This document shows, one piece after another, positions 26,213 through 36,686 of a stretch of 64,000 bases of DNA (positions within the stretch are counted from its first letter, which is position 1; every line of letters begins with the position of its first letter). The stretch spans positions 310,001-374,000 of the forward strand of contig CAWKBX010000015.1 of NCBI GenBank assembly GCA_963847945.1, given 5' to 3'. The position numbers and the translations under genes are program-made. Below the pieces are notes generated by a model. It saw nothing but the letters and a program-made list of their open reading frames with translations. It made no database searches and was not told the DNA's origin. The stretch is from JANMJD01 sp963847945 (GTDB taxonomy: Bacteria; Actinomycetota; Acidimicrobiia; Acidimicrobiales; Ilumatobacteraceae).

Positions 26213-26328
26213 CGGTGGCTTCTGATCGAATGCGTCGCCAGCGCGGCGTGTGTTCCACCTGACAGGGTGGCCGCTCTTCGCAATAGGCCAGACCGACTAT
26301 TTTGGCTTGCTCAAGATCGATCTAGGTT

Positions 26329-26343
26329 AGACACACAACGTGT
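26329..26343. promoter_or_regulatory. Inverted repeat before the Excalibur protein gene
   Basis: GACAC-ACAAC-GTGTC is a perfect 5+5+5 inverted repeat 13 bases before the ATG at 26357, just upstream of the AGGGAGG ribosome site. It could be an operator or an mRNA hairpin near the start. No regulator is linked. Confidence 0.35.
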
Positions 26344-26356
26344 CAGGGAGGTCTCA

Positions 26357-27964
26357 ATGCGACGTCAGCTCGCGTTTCGGATTCTAGGTGCGGTCGCGGT
26401 TCTCGGCGTCATGCCAGTCGCCGCCTCTCAGCGTGCTCACGCCGCCGCTGCAACTGCGCGATTCGTGCCGCTCTCCGTTCCTACGCGATTGGTCGACACA
26501 CGGGCCGGCCTCGGCACGCCTCGGACACCGCTGGCCGCCAACAGCTCGGTTGACCTGCAAATCACCGGAGGCGTGGTTCCCAGCATCGCGACCGCCGCGC
26601 TGATCAACATCACCGCCGTCAATACGGCTTCTGATGGCTGGCTCCAGGTGTTTCCGACCGGGCGAGGCTCAGTCGGCTCGTCATCGACCATCAACCTCGA
26701 CCGCAAGGGTGTCACCCTGGCGAATGCTTCGTTCGCACCGCTCGGCGACGGCGGCCGCCTGACCGTTTACTCGACGTTCACCACCGACATCATCGTGGAC
26801 GTGTTCGGTTACTTCGAACCTGCCTCGTCCAGCACGTTCGGTCGCTTGATCAGCCTCACGCCGACACGAATTCTCGACACGCGAACTCGCCTCGGATGGA
26901 GTCCACCGAGTCCAGGCGACGCGAAGGACTGCTCGTCGTTCCCGTCGCGGGCCGCCGCCCAGGACTGGTTCGACGCGTACTTCGACCTCTTCGGCGATGT
27001 CGCCCGCCTCGACAGCGACGGTGACCGGATTGCCTGCGAGCCCGACGAACAACCGGTCGGTCAGCCGCCGGTCGTCACTCCCCCGCCGGTCGGCGCTCCG
27101 CCAAACCCCGGCGACACGAAGAACTGCGGTGACTTTGCTACCTATGCCGAAGCGAAGGCCTGGTTCGACACGTATTTTCCGTACTACGGCGATGTCGCCA
27201 AGCTCGACAACAACAGCGACGGCCGACCGTGCGAGAGCCTGCCGGGTGGACCGAACACAAACTCCGTCGGGCGACCGCTTGCCCGTGTTCTCGGAGGCAC
27301 CACCATCACCCTTCACGCAGCCGGTGTTGGCGGCGTGCCGCTGTCGGGCGTGTCTGCCGTGGTCCTCAACGTCACTGCCGTTGGACCGCAAAGCGAGGGC
27401 TGGGTTCAGGTCGCTCCGACACCGGTGAACATCGGCGCGTCGTCGAACCTCAACACGACACCTGGAGTGACCAGTGCAAATCTCGTCGTGGTTCCGCTGA
27501 GCGCATCGGGGAATATCGACCTGTACTCGACCACAGGCGGGGATCTGCTCGCTGATGTCTTCGGTTACTTCACCGATTCCTCGGCCACCGACGCGACGGC
27601 CGGATTGTTCGTTCCGATCACACCGACGCGAGCGCTGGATACCCGCAAGGAGTCGCAGAGCCGCGGCGTGGGGGCGGGAGTCACGGTCGGATTGAATCTG
27701 CAGACCGTCCTTCCGGCCGCCAGCGCCTTGGCCGGCAACCTCACCTCGACGAACTCAACGGCGAACGGCTACCTCCAACTCGCTCCTCATCCGCTGACCG
27801 TCGGAACGCACTCGAATCTGAACACGAGTTACGACGGTCAGACCGTCGCGAACGCCTTCGTGTCTCCGGTATCGCCGTTCAACCCGGTCGTTCAGGCCTA
27901 CACGTTGTACAACGCCGACATCCTCCTCGACATCACTGGCTACTTCACCCCGGCATCGGGGTGA
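26357..27964 (+). CDS. Secreted protein with DTR-type repeat modules and two Excalibur calcium-binding domains
   Basis: The 535-residue protein starts with a signal peptide ending 'SQRAHAAAA'. It has three modules that begin 'PxRxxDTR' ('VPTRLVDTRAG', 'TPTRILDTRTR', 'TPTRALDTRKE'), contain 'INITAV', 'LNVTAV' or 'TSTNS' strands, and end 'DVFGYF' or 'DITGYF'. Two Excalibur domains ('GDAKDCSSF...DSDGDRIACE' and 'GDTKNCGDF...DNNSDGRPCE', residues about 190-300) are inserted inside the second module, just after its DTR motif. The ATG has AGGGAGG 6 bases upstream. The same modules end the PKD protein at the left edge. It is probably a surface protein; calcium binding is known for Excalibur, and the rest is inference. 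Confidence 0.87.
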   Translation: MRRQLAFRILGAVAVLGVMPVAASQRAHAAAATARFVPLSVPTRLVDTRAGLGTPRTPLAANSSVDLQITGGVVPSIATAALINITAVNTASDGWLQVFPTGRGSVGSSSTINLDRKGVTLANASFAPLGDGGRLTVYSTFTTDIIVDVFGYFEPASSSTFGRLISLTPTRILDTRTRLGWSPPSPGDAKDCSSFPSRAAAQDWFDAYFDLFGDVARLDSDGDRIACEPDEQPVGQPPVVTPPPVGAPPNPGDTKNCGDFATYAEAKAWFDTYFPYYGDVAKLDNNSDGRPCESLPGGPNTNSVGRPLARVLGGTTITLHAAGVGGVPLSGVSAVVLNVTAVGPQSEGWVQVAPTPVNIGASSNLNTTPGVTSANLVVVPLSASGNIDLYSTTGGDLLADVFGYFTDSSATDATAGLFVPITPTRALDTRKESQSRGVGAGVTVGLNLQTVLPAASALAGNLTSTNSTANGYLQLAPHPLTVGTHSNLNTSYDGQTVANAFVSPVSPFNPVVQAYTLYNADILLDITGYFTPASG

Positions 27965-27968
27965 CGGG

Positions 27969-27984
27969 TGTGTCGCCTGACACA
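27969..27984. promoter_or_regulatory. Inverted repeat between the Excalibur and LVIVD genes
   Basis: TGTGTC-GCCT-GACACA is a perfect 6+4+6 palindrome, 4 bases after the stop at 27964 and 69 bases before the next start. There is no T-run, so it could be an operator or a weak hairpin. It uses the same half-site letters (GACAC/GTGTC) in opposite order to the repeat at 26329. Confidence 0.35.
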
Positions 27985-28053
27985 GATGGTCCGCGGATTG
28001 GTTAAGGTGGAGCGTTTCTTCCATCCATGTGGGGGATTTGCGAAGGACAGCAA

Positions 28054-29918
28054 ATGATCGGAATTTCACGACGTGTCGTGGGTGCGGTGTGCGTTGCCGG
28101 GTTGGGTTTGACCATTCCAGCACTCGCCTTCGCTCACTCGACATCGATCGACGACGGTGCCGTCGACGATGCCAAGTCGACCCATGACCATCACGTGCAG
28201 CACGGCGGCGACGAGGGGCACCTCGACCCGACCTCGAGCGGCAACGTCCAACTGGTCTCCAAACTTGCGTTGAAAAACGTCGAGCCCGGCAAGATCGCCG
28301 ACGTCGGCGTGCACAAGGGCTACGCCTACCTCGCCGCCTGGGGCGGCGAGAGCTGCAAGTACAACGGCATCCACGTCGTCGACGTCCGCAACCCGGCGGC
28401 GCCCAAGGAGGTGTCGTTCATCCAGGCCAAGGAAGGCAGCGCCCCCGGCGAGGGGATCCAGGCGATCTACATCGACACGCCGAAGTTCAAGGGCGACATC
28501 CTCGTGTCGAACAACGAGACGTGTAACGAGAAGACCGGCTTCGGCGGTCTGAACATCTACAACGTCACCAAGCCGGCCAACCCGTCGATGCTCACCGAGG
28601 GCTACGGCGACGACTCGGGCACCGCTGGGCAAGGCAAGAAGCCGGCGCACGAGATCCATAGCGTGTTCGCCTGGGACGCCGGCGACAAGGCCTACGCCGT
28701 GATCGTCGACAATGACGAGGCCCGTGACGTCGACATCGTCGATATCACCGACCCGCGCAAGCCGAACCTGATCGCCGAGTACGACCTCGCCGCCGACTTC
28801 CCGTCGATCGTCCAGGCCACACCGTCGAGCCTGGTATCGGTGTTCCACCACGACATGGTCGTCAAGCAGATCGCCGGCCGCTGGATCATGCTCGTGTCGT
28901 ACTGGGACGGCGGCTACGTCAAGCTCGACGTGACCAACCCGACCGCGGCCGACCCTCGTGTCCGACTCCGACTTCGCCGCCATCGACCCGCAATTGCAGG
29001 AGCAGACCGGGTGCCGAACTCGCCCCGGAGGGCAATGCCCACCAGGCCGAGTTCACCATCGACAACCAGTACATCCTGGCTGCCGACGAGGACTTCTCGC
29101 CCTCGGTATTCAACGTGACCAACGACGAGGGCACCCAGTTCCCGGCCGGCACGGGCACCGACACGGCCCCGATCGCCACCGGTACCTCGGTGAGCGGCGA
29201 CTCGGTCTACGTCGGTCGCGGCTGCATCGGCGACCCGGCCGTTCCCGCCGGTCTCGGCACCCAGATCGCCGTCGTCTCGCGCGGCGTGTGCACCTTCACC
29301 GAGAAGTTCGCCAACATCGAGGCTGCGGGTGGCTATGCCGCCGCCGTCGTCGTCGAACGTGAAGGCGCCGACGCATGCGGACTGTTGACGATGAACGCGG
29401 TGGCTGGTATTCCCGCCGCCTTCATCAGCCGCGGAGCCGGTTATGACCTGTTCGACCTCGCCGGGTTCAGCCAGGCCGCGTGCCTGGCCGGAACCGGCGA
29501 CCTCCTCCCCGGCGTCGCCATCGGCACCGTCGGCGACGGGGTCAGCCTGAACTCCGCCTTCGACGGTTGGGGCTATGTCCACCTGTTCGCCAACGACAAC
29601 AGCGGCAAGCTCACCGAGCTCGACACCTACGCGATCCCCGAGGCGATGGACGTCACCAAGGCCGACGGCTTCGGTGACCTGTCGGTCCACGAGGTCGCCG
29701 TCTCCCTCACCAATCCGGCCAGGGCCTACCTCTCGTACTACGCCGGTGGCCTGCGGGTGATCGACATCGTCAACGACAAGATCGTCGAGACCGGCCGGTT
29801 CATCGACAACGGCGGCAACAACTTCTGGGGCGTGCAGACGTTCATCAGCGGTGGGGTCGAGTACGTGGCAATGAGCGACCGCGATCACGGCCTGTACATC
29901 TTCCGCGTGGCCCCATGA
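28054..29918 (+). CDS. Secreted LVIVD-repeat beta-propeller with inserted PA domain, two frame breaks
   Basis: This is an exported protein of about 620 residues after correcting two one-base insertions (near 28955 and 29010). The first frame gives a signal peptide ('AVCVAGLGLTIPALAFAHS') and LVIVD-type blades ('NGIHVVDVRNPAAPKEV', 'LNIYNVTKPANPSML', 'DVDIVDITDPRKPNLI', 'KLDVTNPTAA'). The middle frame gives 'VSDSDFAAIDPQLQEQTG'. The third gives 'ELAPEGNAHQAEFTID', then a PA domain ('VSRGVCTFTEKFANIEAAGG...AGIPAAFIS') and closing blades ('LRVIDIVNDKIVETGRFID', 'HGLYIFRV'). An N-terminal His-rich stretch 'HDHHVQHGGDEGH' may bind metal. GAAGGA precedes the ATG. A hairpin follows the stop. Enzymatic function is not evident. 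Confidence 0.78.
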
Positions 29919-29947
29919 CCTGAGGTCGGCCACCAACAAACGCGCTC

Positions 29948-29978
29948 AGGGCGCCCCCGCCTATACCGGGGGCGCTCT
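29948..29978 (+). terminator. Hairpin after the LVIVD protein gene
   Basis: GCGCCCCC (29951-29958) pairs with GGGGGCGC (29968-29975) around a 9-base loop, 33 bases after the stop codon. No T-run follows, as is common for actinobacterial terminators. Confidence 0.6.
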
Positions 29979-30100
29979 GTCGCGTGGTAGTCAGCACGGC
30001 CCGGCGACTACGACACCACAGCAATCCCGATCCGTCGGCTCTCCGGAAACTTGGGTGTGTTTCTCCGATCGATCAAGTCGCAGCGCATAGGGTGTCGTTG

Positions 30101-32846
30101 ATGGGCGGCAGTGCGTTGCACGGACGAGCAGCCGAACTCCACACTCTCCGGAGTGCGGCCCAGTCGGTGACCGACCGCGGCGCGTCCCTGGCACTCGTAC
30201 GCGGCGAGGCCGGCGTCGGAAAGTCCGCGGTCATCGGACATCTCGTCGGCGTCCTGTCCGAATCCGGCTGGGTCACGATGCGAGCCGCCCTCAGCGAGTT
30301 CGAATCCCAGCTGAGCTGGGCCGGGCTGAGATTGCTCTGTTCCACGGTCACGCCCGAGGAATTCGACGAGCTCCCCGAAGGCGTACGTCGAGCAATCCCG
30401 ATTGCGCTCGGGATGGTCGAAGGCGAAGAGATCGACGAGGCCCGGGTCGCGTTCGCGTTCGCCGATCTCATTCGGAGGCGAGCACCGCTGAGGCCGGTCG
30501 CTCTGGTGATCGACGACTTGCATTGGCTCGACCCGGCCAGCGCCCGGGCTGTCGCCTTCGCCATACGGTCCAACCCCGACGGCCAGCTGTTCGCACTCGT
30601 TGGTCACCGCCCGGTCGACCTGCCCATCGATCTCGACCGGCTCCTGCCAGCCCACCAGATCACCCACGTTGACCTTGCCGGACTCGCCGCCTCGGCCATC
30701 AGCCATCTGCTCATCGATGCAGTCGGCCTTACGTTGAGTCGACCCGACATCCTGCGTATCCACGCCACCACGGGTGGACACCCGCTGCACGCCATCGAAA
30801 TCGCTCGGCTGGTTACCCGCGGCTTGTCTCTCGACGACGCCCTCGTCCACCCCTCTGCCTATGAGATCATCGCGGAGCAGGTCGACCTCCTGCCGCCCGG
30901 CGCGAGCGACGTTTTGCTCGCGGCCGCACTCGTGGCGAGGCCCACGCCCCGGCGTCTAGCCGCGGCGCTTCCCGATCTAGACATCCGCGCCGAACTCGAC
31001 GTCGCCACCAAGCTGCATCTCGCCGAACTGCGCGACGGCGCCATCGCGTTCTCACATCCACTCGTCCGGGCGGCCGTGATCGCCCGAACAGGCCGCACCC
31101 GGCGACGTCGATTTCAAATCGCGCTCGCGGAGAAATGCGACGACGCCGACGAGCGGGTGATGTTGCTGGTGTCCTCGCACGAGGGTACCGACGCCAAGTT
31201 GGCCGCCGAACTCGACAGCGCGGTCGAACGGGCAGCCTCTCGCGGCGACCTTCCGGTAGCGATCACTCTCGCCCGACATGCGATCGAACTCACACCCCCG
31301 GATTCCACCGCCGACGCGGTGGAACGGGCGTTGAGGGCGGCCAATTGTGCGATGTCTGCAGGCGACAATTACGCACCGATCGAGTTCGCTGATCGGGCAG
31401 TCGCACTCGACCCAAGTGTCGAGACCCGGTTCAGGGCAGGAATCATCACCATGCTGGCGATCGGCAATCGACCCGATGACGCCGGTTGCGTCGCCGCCGG
31501 GGAACGGCTGCTCGATCAACTCGACGACGATCCTGCTCGGCGGGCGAAGGTGTTCGACATCCTGGCTCAAGGACGGCTGAGAACGACGGTGTCGGGTGCC
31601 ATCGAGTCCGCGCAGCAGGCAATGGCCGAAGCGCTCCGCAGCGGCGACCCTGCCATTATTCAACGCGAAACGGCGTTGCTCGCCTCGATGCGAGCCCACG
31701 CCGGCGAATTCGTCGACCTTGACGAGGCCGAACGCCAGGCCGAGTTGATGGCCGACGACAACGTTGCCAAAGACTGGTGGGTGACCACGCTCGGCTGGTG
31801 CGATCGCCACGAGTTCTCGATCCGTCACTCGCTCCAACAGCTCGCGGCGTACCGGCGACTCGGACTCGTGCATTTCGAGATGCCGGTGTACACCCGGCTG
31901 CTGATGAGCATGACCAGGACTGGCCAGTACGCCGCGGCGATCGAGTACGCCCAGGCCTGGCTCGACCTCCATGCGATGGTCGGCGGGATCAGCCCGGCCG
32001 CCGTGTCGTCGGAGATGAGCGTGGTGATGGCGCTCCAGGGGCGCGTCGAAGAAGCAGCCGAGTGGCAACGACGGGTGGAATCGGCGCACGCCACCCCAGT
32101 GGAGGAGTTGGAGTCGAACAGTCTGGGCTGCTTTGTCGCGTTGATACTCGGCGACTGGGAGGCGGCCGTCGAGCGCGGCCGTCGAGCGCGGACGATTGCC
32201 TCGGAGATCGGCTGCGCGGCGGTCGCTGCGGCGCCGTTCCGAATGGACTTGGTCGAGGCGCTGCTTCAACTTGGCGAGGTGGTGGAAGCGACGCTCGTCG
32301 CCGAGGAGTTGGAGTACCTCGCCGAGCGCAGCCGACTGCCTCGAGCGAAGGTCGAAACACTTCGCTGCCGGGCCTTGATCGAGGCCGCCGGTGGACGATT
32401 AGACCGCTCAATCGTGCTCGGCCGCGCCGCTGTCGAGGCGTACGAACTGCTTGAGCTGCCCCTCGACCTCGCTCGCGCCCGCCTCGTCCTCGGTTCGACG
32501 CTGCGCCGCGACGGTCGAGCGCGCTGAGGCTGCCGTGCACATCGCTGCGGCGCAGAACACCTTCCGGCAACTTGGTACGCCGCCGTGGATCAAGCGGGCC
32601 GCGGCCGAGAGCAACCGCCTTGGAGCGCGACGATCGCGCAACGCGACTGAGCTCACGCCGACCGAGGAGCAGATTGCCGAACTCGTCGCCAGCGGTCACT
32701 CGAACGCCGAAGTCTCGACCCGGTTGTCGGTCAGCTTGCGCACGGTCGAGTCAAACCTCACCCGCGTGTACCGAAAGCTGTCGGTGCGGTCGCGGACCGA
32801 GATGGTTGCGGTCTATCGGCGCCGTACCGACTCAGCATCGACCTGA
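30101..32846 (+). CDS. LuxR-family AAA ATPase transcriptional regulator (LAL/MalT-like), one frame break
   Basis: This is a large STAND-type regulator of about 914 residues. The N-terminus holds an AAA_16 ATPase: Walker A 'GEAGVGKS' near residue 38 and Walker B 'LVIDDLHWLD' near 143. The middle is a helical TPR-like region with 'VMALQGRVEEAAEWQRRVE' style repeats. The C-terminus is a LuxR helix-turn-helix 'LTPTEEQIAELVASGHSNAEVSTRLSVSLRTVESN' region, about 55 residues from the end. The first frame stops at 32527. One extra C at 32516 restores 'RRDGERAEAAVH' and joins the helix-turn-helix in frame. I chose ATG 30101 ('MGGSALHGR') because the upstream extension to 29984 crosses a terminator and has no family similarity. 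The target is unknown. Confidence 0.82.
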
Positions 32847-32991
32847 ACCTGTTCGGTGCCGAGACGCCGGAGCCACCGCCTCAAGGCCTCCGATCCGAAT
32901 CTGCATTTCGCACGACCGCTCCTGCAGGTTTTGGCACCATATGTGGTTTTCCCCGATGTTGCGGAGGGCCGGCGTAGCGCACGGTGTTCAC

Positions 32992-34676
32992 ATGACATTC
33001 ATCACGCGCCATTCCCCTGCGGCCTCGGCCGCGTTCCGTCCTCCGAAATCCCGACAGGGCTTCGCCGTCGCCGCAGCACTATTCGCGGTCACCCTCGCCG
33101 CGTGCGGCGCAGGAGCTTCGAACGTCACGGCCGACACCGCCAAGCCATCGGGTCCGACCACCGCAGCGGTCGACGCTGCGACGACGGTGCCCGCGCCCGT
33201 TGCGACCACGGCCCCCGTCTCGACCACCCCGCCGACCACAGTCGCCGCCGGGATTGCCAGCTTCCAAGACGTCCAGCCGGCCGTCATCCAGGTCATCGCA
33301 GAGGGCAGCTTCCGCAGCGTCGAAGACGGGGAAACCTACGCGGCCGGTGGATCGGGGACCGGATTCATCATCTCCGATGACGGCCTGGCCGTCACCAACA
33401 ACCACGTGGTCACCGGAGCTGCGACGCTCAAGGTGTTTATCGGCGGCGACCTCAACGATTCGTACAACGCCAAGGTGCTTGGCGTGTCGGAGTGCAACGA
33501 CCTCGCGCTCATCGACATCAACGAGTCCGAACCGCTGCCGACGCTGGAGTGGTCGACCGACGAGATCAAGGCCGGTACCAGCGTCTATGCGGCTGGTTTC
33601 CCGCTCGGTGACCCGGAGTTCACGCTCACTTCGGGCATCATCGGCAAGGTTGACAGCACCGGCGACATGGCCTGGGCATCGATCGACGGCGCCATCGAAC
33701 ACGATGCGGTGATCCAGCCCGGCAACTCAGGTGGTCCGCTCGTCGGCGAGGACGGCCGGGTGATCGGCGTCAACTACGCCTTCAACGCGGCGTGACCACC
33801 CCTCGGTATCAATCGATCAAGGCCGGGCTCGCCACCGAGGTGGTCGAACAACTCCGCAAGGGCGACTTCGAAAGTCTGGGTATCAACGGCGAGGCCTACC
33901 TCACCGAGGAAGGTGAGGCCGGCGTGTGGGTCGCCGGAGTAGCACCCGGCACGCCGGCCTCCAAGGTCGGTCTTCTTCCGGGCGACATCATCACCGAGAT
34001 GAACGGCCTAGCGGTCGGCCAGGACGGCACGATGGCGGCCTACTGCGACGTGATTCGTACCTCGGGCAGCAAGCCGATCCAGTTGGAGGTGCTGCGCTAC
34101 GACACGCAGGAAATCCTGACCGGCGAAATCGGCAACAAGGACAAGCCGCTGATTGCGACGTTCTCCTTCGCCAGCGCGATCGACGACTCCGGGGTAGCTG
34201 CCGATTCCTCGGCCGTTGCCGTCACCGGGTATGAGTCGATCACCGACGACACCGGGGCATTGGCGATCGACGTCCCGCTGGAATGGGCCGACCGTCTGAC
34301 CAACGAGCAGGATCTCGGCGACGGCGTGGTGATCCCGGCGATCATGGCTTCCCCCGACATCGCCCAGTTCGACTCCGGCTACGGCGTGCCCGGGTTGTTC
34401 TTCTCCCGGCTCAACGAAGTCGGTGTTGACGAAGTGCTGGCGGCGTTCGCTCAAGCCGACTGCGTCGATGAGGGAATCGACGTCTACGAAGACATTGCCT
34501 ACACCGGCAAGTTCCAGGTGTGGTCGGGATGCGGCGGTACCGATACGGCGATCATCGTGGTCGCCGCCATCTCCCAGGATTGGTCCGATACCGCAATCCT
34601 GATGCTGCAAGCGACCAGCGAAGCTGACTTCGATGTGCTCGACCGAGCCTTCGCCAGCTTCGTCGTGACCGGGTGA
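32992..34676 (+). CDS. HtrA/DegP-like serine protease lipoprotein with PDZ domain, one frame break
   Basis: It is a quality-control protease tethered outside the cell, about 561 residues. The lipobox L-A-A-C has its Cys at residue 38, followed by a Thr/Pro-rich linker. The trypsin-type domain shows His in 'VTNNHVV', Asp in 'ECNDLALID' and Ser in 'QPGNSGGPL', so the triad is intact. The first frame stops at 33795, just after 'VIGVNYAFNA'. A lost base near 33790 restores continuity into 'VTTPRYQSIKAG'. A PDZ domain follows ('VWVAGVAPGTPASKVGLLPGDIITEMNG'). The last 150 residues ('VPLEWADRL...ASFVVTG') form an extra domain I do not recognise. A bidirectional hairpin follows the stop. Confidence 0.83.
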
Positions 34677-34723
34677 CAGGCACCGCCTGCATCGCGTGAC
34701 GGGCGGGCCCGTCACACCCGGAT

Positions 34724-34755
34724 GAGCCGGTGCTCGGATTTCCGAGCACCGGCTC
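34724..34755. terminator. Bidirectional terminator hairpin
   Basis: GAGCCGGTGCTCGG (34724-34737) pairs perfectly with CCGAGCACCGGCTC (34742-34755) across an ATTT loop. It lies between the convergent HtrA-like and hydrolase genes, whose stops are 48 and 8 bases away, so it can end both transcripts. Confidence 0.85.
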
Positions 34756-34762
34756 TGCCGCG

Positions 34763-35506
34763 TCAGGGCACGGCTACTTCGAGGAAGCTCTCGATCAGCG
34801 AGGCGACCGCCGCGGGCTCTTCGAGCATGAAACAGTGCCGGGAGCCGGGGATCACTGCGCAACGGCCATCGACAACGGTCGCCGCCAGGGCCTGCGACAT
34901 CGCCGGGGTGGAGCGGGGATCGTCCTGCCCGGCAATGGTCAGCGTCGGCGCGGTGATCTCGGCGACGTGGGGGGCAAGCTCGGTGTCGCCAACCGCAAAC
35001 ACGGCGTAGGCGTTGGCATAGGCGACGACGTCGTTGCCATCCATCGTCGTTCGCACTCGGGCCACCACGTCGGGATGCGACGCGGCGAACTCCGCCGAAA
35101 ACCACCGGTCGATCGCCAGGTCGACCGTGCGGGCATATCCACCGGCGCGCACCTCGGCGACGCGGTCGCGGATCGCCTGCAATTCCTCCTCGGTACGTTG
35201 GAACACCGAGCCGAGCAGGATCAGGCGCCGGACCCGCGACGGGTGGTTGACAGCAAACGCTTGGGCGATCAGGGCTCCGAGCGAGAACCCGCACAGGTCG
35301 ATCTGCGGTGTCCCATCGACCACGGCGACGAGCTGCTCGACAAACGTCGACAACGAGTACGGCCCGGGCAGATGCGGCCCTCGACCATGCCCGACCAGGT
35401 CATATGTGATGACCTGGCACGTAGGAGACAACGAGGCGATCGTCGAATCCCAGAGGTGACGATCGAGGCCGACCCCGTGGACCAACACCAATGGCGGCGC
35501 GCTCAC
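34763..35506 (-). CDS. Alpha/beta hydrolase (3-oxoadipate enol-lactonase-like)
   Basis: This 247-residue cytosolic hydrolase has the oxyanion-hole motif 'LVHGVGLDRHLWD' at residue about 8-20, 'ITYDLVGHGRGP' near 35, the nucleophile elbow 'CGFSLGALIAQAF' near residue 75, an acid in 'IAGQDDPRSTP' near 200, and the His in 'GSRHCFMLEEP' near 228. The pattern is of the enol-lactonase/haloalkane-dehalogenase-like branch, but the substrate is unknown. Its ATG overlaps the stop of the upstream LLM oxidoreductase by four bases (ATGA), so the two are made together. Confidence 0.87.
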   Translation of the reverse strand: MSAPPLVLVHGVGLDRHLWDSTIASLSPTCQVITYDLVGHGRGPHLPGPYSLSTFVEQLVAVVDGTPQIDLCGFSLGALIAQAFAVNHPSRVRRLILLGSVFQRTEEELQAIRDRVAEVRAGGYARTVDLAIDRWFSAEFAASHPDVVARVRTTMDGNDVVAYANAYAVFAVGDTELAPHVAEITAPTLTIAGQDDPRSTPAMSQALAATVVDGRCAVIPGSRHCFMLEEPAAVASLIESFLEVAVP

Positions 35507-36549
35507 AACCCACCGCTGAACGCCGGCGTCACCTCGTCGATGAACAGCCGTAGGGAACGTTTCTGGGCGTCCATCGGGGCGCCGTAGCTCGGGCAGTACA
35601 TGAAGTCGACACCGACCCGCTCATACATCTGCAGCTTGGCGATCACCTCGTCGGGCGTGCCGAACATCAGATTCTCGCGCAGCATCGCCGGGTCGTACTC
35701 CGCTCGGTGGCCCAGCTCGTCGAGATCGATCGCCTCGGGGAAGCCGTTCGCCACGCCGCCGAGTCCTTTGAACAGGTTCTCGAACTTGCCGGCCTGGCTC
35801 TGCAACGAACGAATGTAGAGGTCGAGCTCATCGGCATGTGACACCACCGCGGCGTACCGCATCGCCGCCTGGCGGGGCCGAGGCGTCCCGGGCGGACACT
35901 TCGCCAACGCCGCATCGAGCCGCCCGACATACGCCTCCAGTTCCGAGAATGGCCTGGTCAACGGCCAACACATGATGTTGCAACCATTCGCCACCGCCCA
36001 GTCATACGTGTCGGGGTCGCGCGCCGCCACCCACACCGGCGGGTGGGGTGACTGTAATGGTTTGGGGCAGGCGGTCGCCTCGGGGAACGACCATAGGTTG
36101 CCCTCGTAGGCATAGTCGCCACCCCAGACGCCCTTGAGCACGGGCAGGATCTCGCGCAACGCGCCCGCCGCGCTGACCGGATCAGTCCCCGGCGACATCC
36201 GGTCGAACTCCCGTTGGTAGGCGCCGCGCCCGAGCCCCAACTCGACTCGTCCGTTGCTCAGCAGATCGAGTTGCCCGACCTCGCCGGCCAATCGGATCGG
36301 ATGCCAATACGGGGCGACGACCACCGCCGTACCCAACCGGATGGTCGACGTATGGGCCGCCCACCACGTCAGCAGAGCGAACGGACTCGGCGTCACGGAC
36401 AGCTCGATGGCATGGTGTTCCGACGCCCAGGCGATCTCGAACCCGCCCGCCTCGGCCATCTGGACCATCTCGAGCGTGTGATCGAGCACCGCTCGCATGT
36501 CCTCGCTCGGGTCCATCCGTTCGGGGTTGATTGCCAAACTGAATCTCAT
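35503..36549 (-). CDS. LLM class flavin/F420-dependent oxidoreductase
   Basis: This is a bacterial-luciferase-like barrel of 348 residues. Typical segments are 'AEAGGFEIAWASEHH' near residue 33, 'RLGTAVVVAPYWHPIRLAGEVGQLDLLSNGRVELGLGRGAYQREF' region near 70-115, 'PPVWVAARDPDTYDWAVANG' near 170, and 'ENLMFGTPDEVIAKLQMYERVGVDFMYC' near 290-320. The cofactor may be FMN or F420; F420 is common in actinobacteria. ATG 36549 is chosen because upstream codons are not family-like. It is the first gene of a two-gene operon with the hydrolase, suggesting an oxidation-then-hydrolysis pathway (inference). Confidence 0.88.
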   Translation of the reverse strand: MRFSLAINPERMDPSEDMRAVLDHTLEMVQMAEAGGFEIAWASEHHAIELSVTPSPFALLTWWAAHTSTIRLGTAVVVAPYWHPIRLAGEVGQLDLLSNGRVELGLGRGAYQREFDRMSPGTDPVSAAGALREILPVLKGVWGGDYAYEGNLWSFPEATACPKPLQSPHPPVWVAARDPDTYDWAVANGCNIMCWPLTRPFSELEAYVGRLDAALAKCPPGTPRPRQAAMRYAAVVSHADELDLYIRSLQSQAGKFENLFKGLGGVANGFPEAIDLDELGHRAEYDPAMLRENLMFGTPDEVIAKLQMYERVGVDFMYCPSYGAPMDAQKRSLRLFIDEVTPAFSGGL

Positions 36550-36686
36550 CGCCCAACTCTGACATGCGGTGGGTCGAGGAGGCAGCCCGGAAATGCTCCA
36601 GCTCGACCATTCGAGCCAGGCATGACACTCCACGATTTGAGCTCGACGTGCCAGCGGAAGCCTCCCTCGAGCATTGCCCCCGCTGA

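Noticed and set aside
31052..32269. A 405-residue minus-strand open frame
   Set aside because: Shadow of the LuxR-type ATPase; no motifs.
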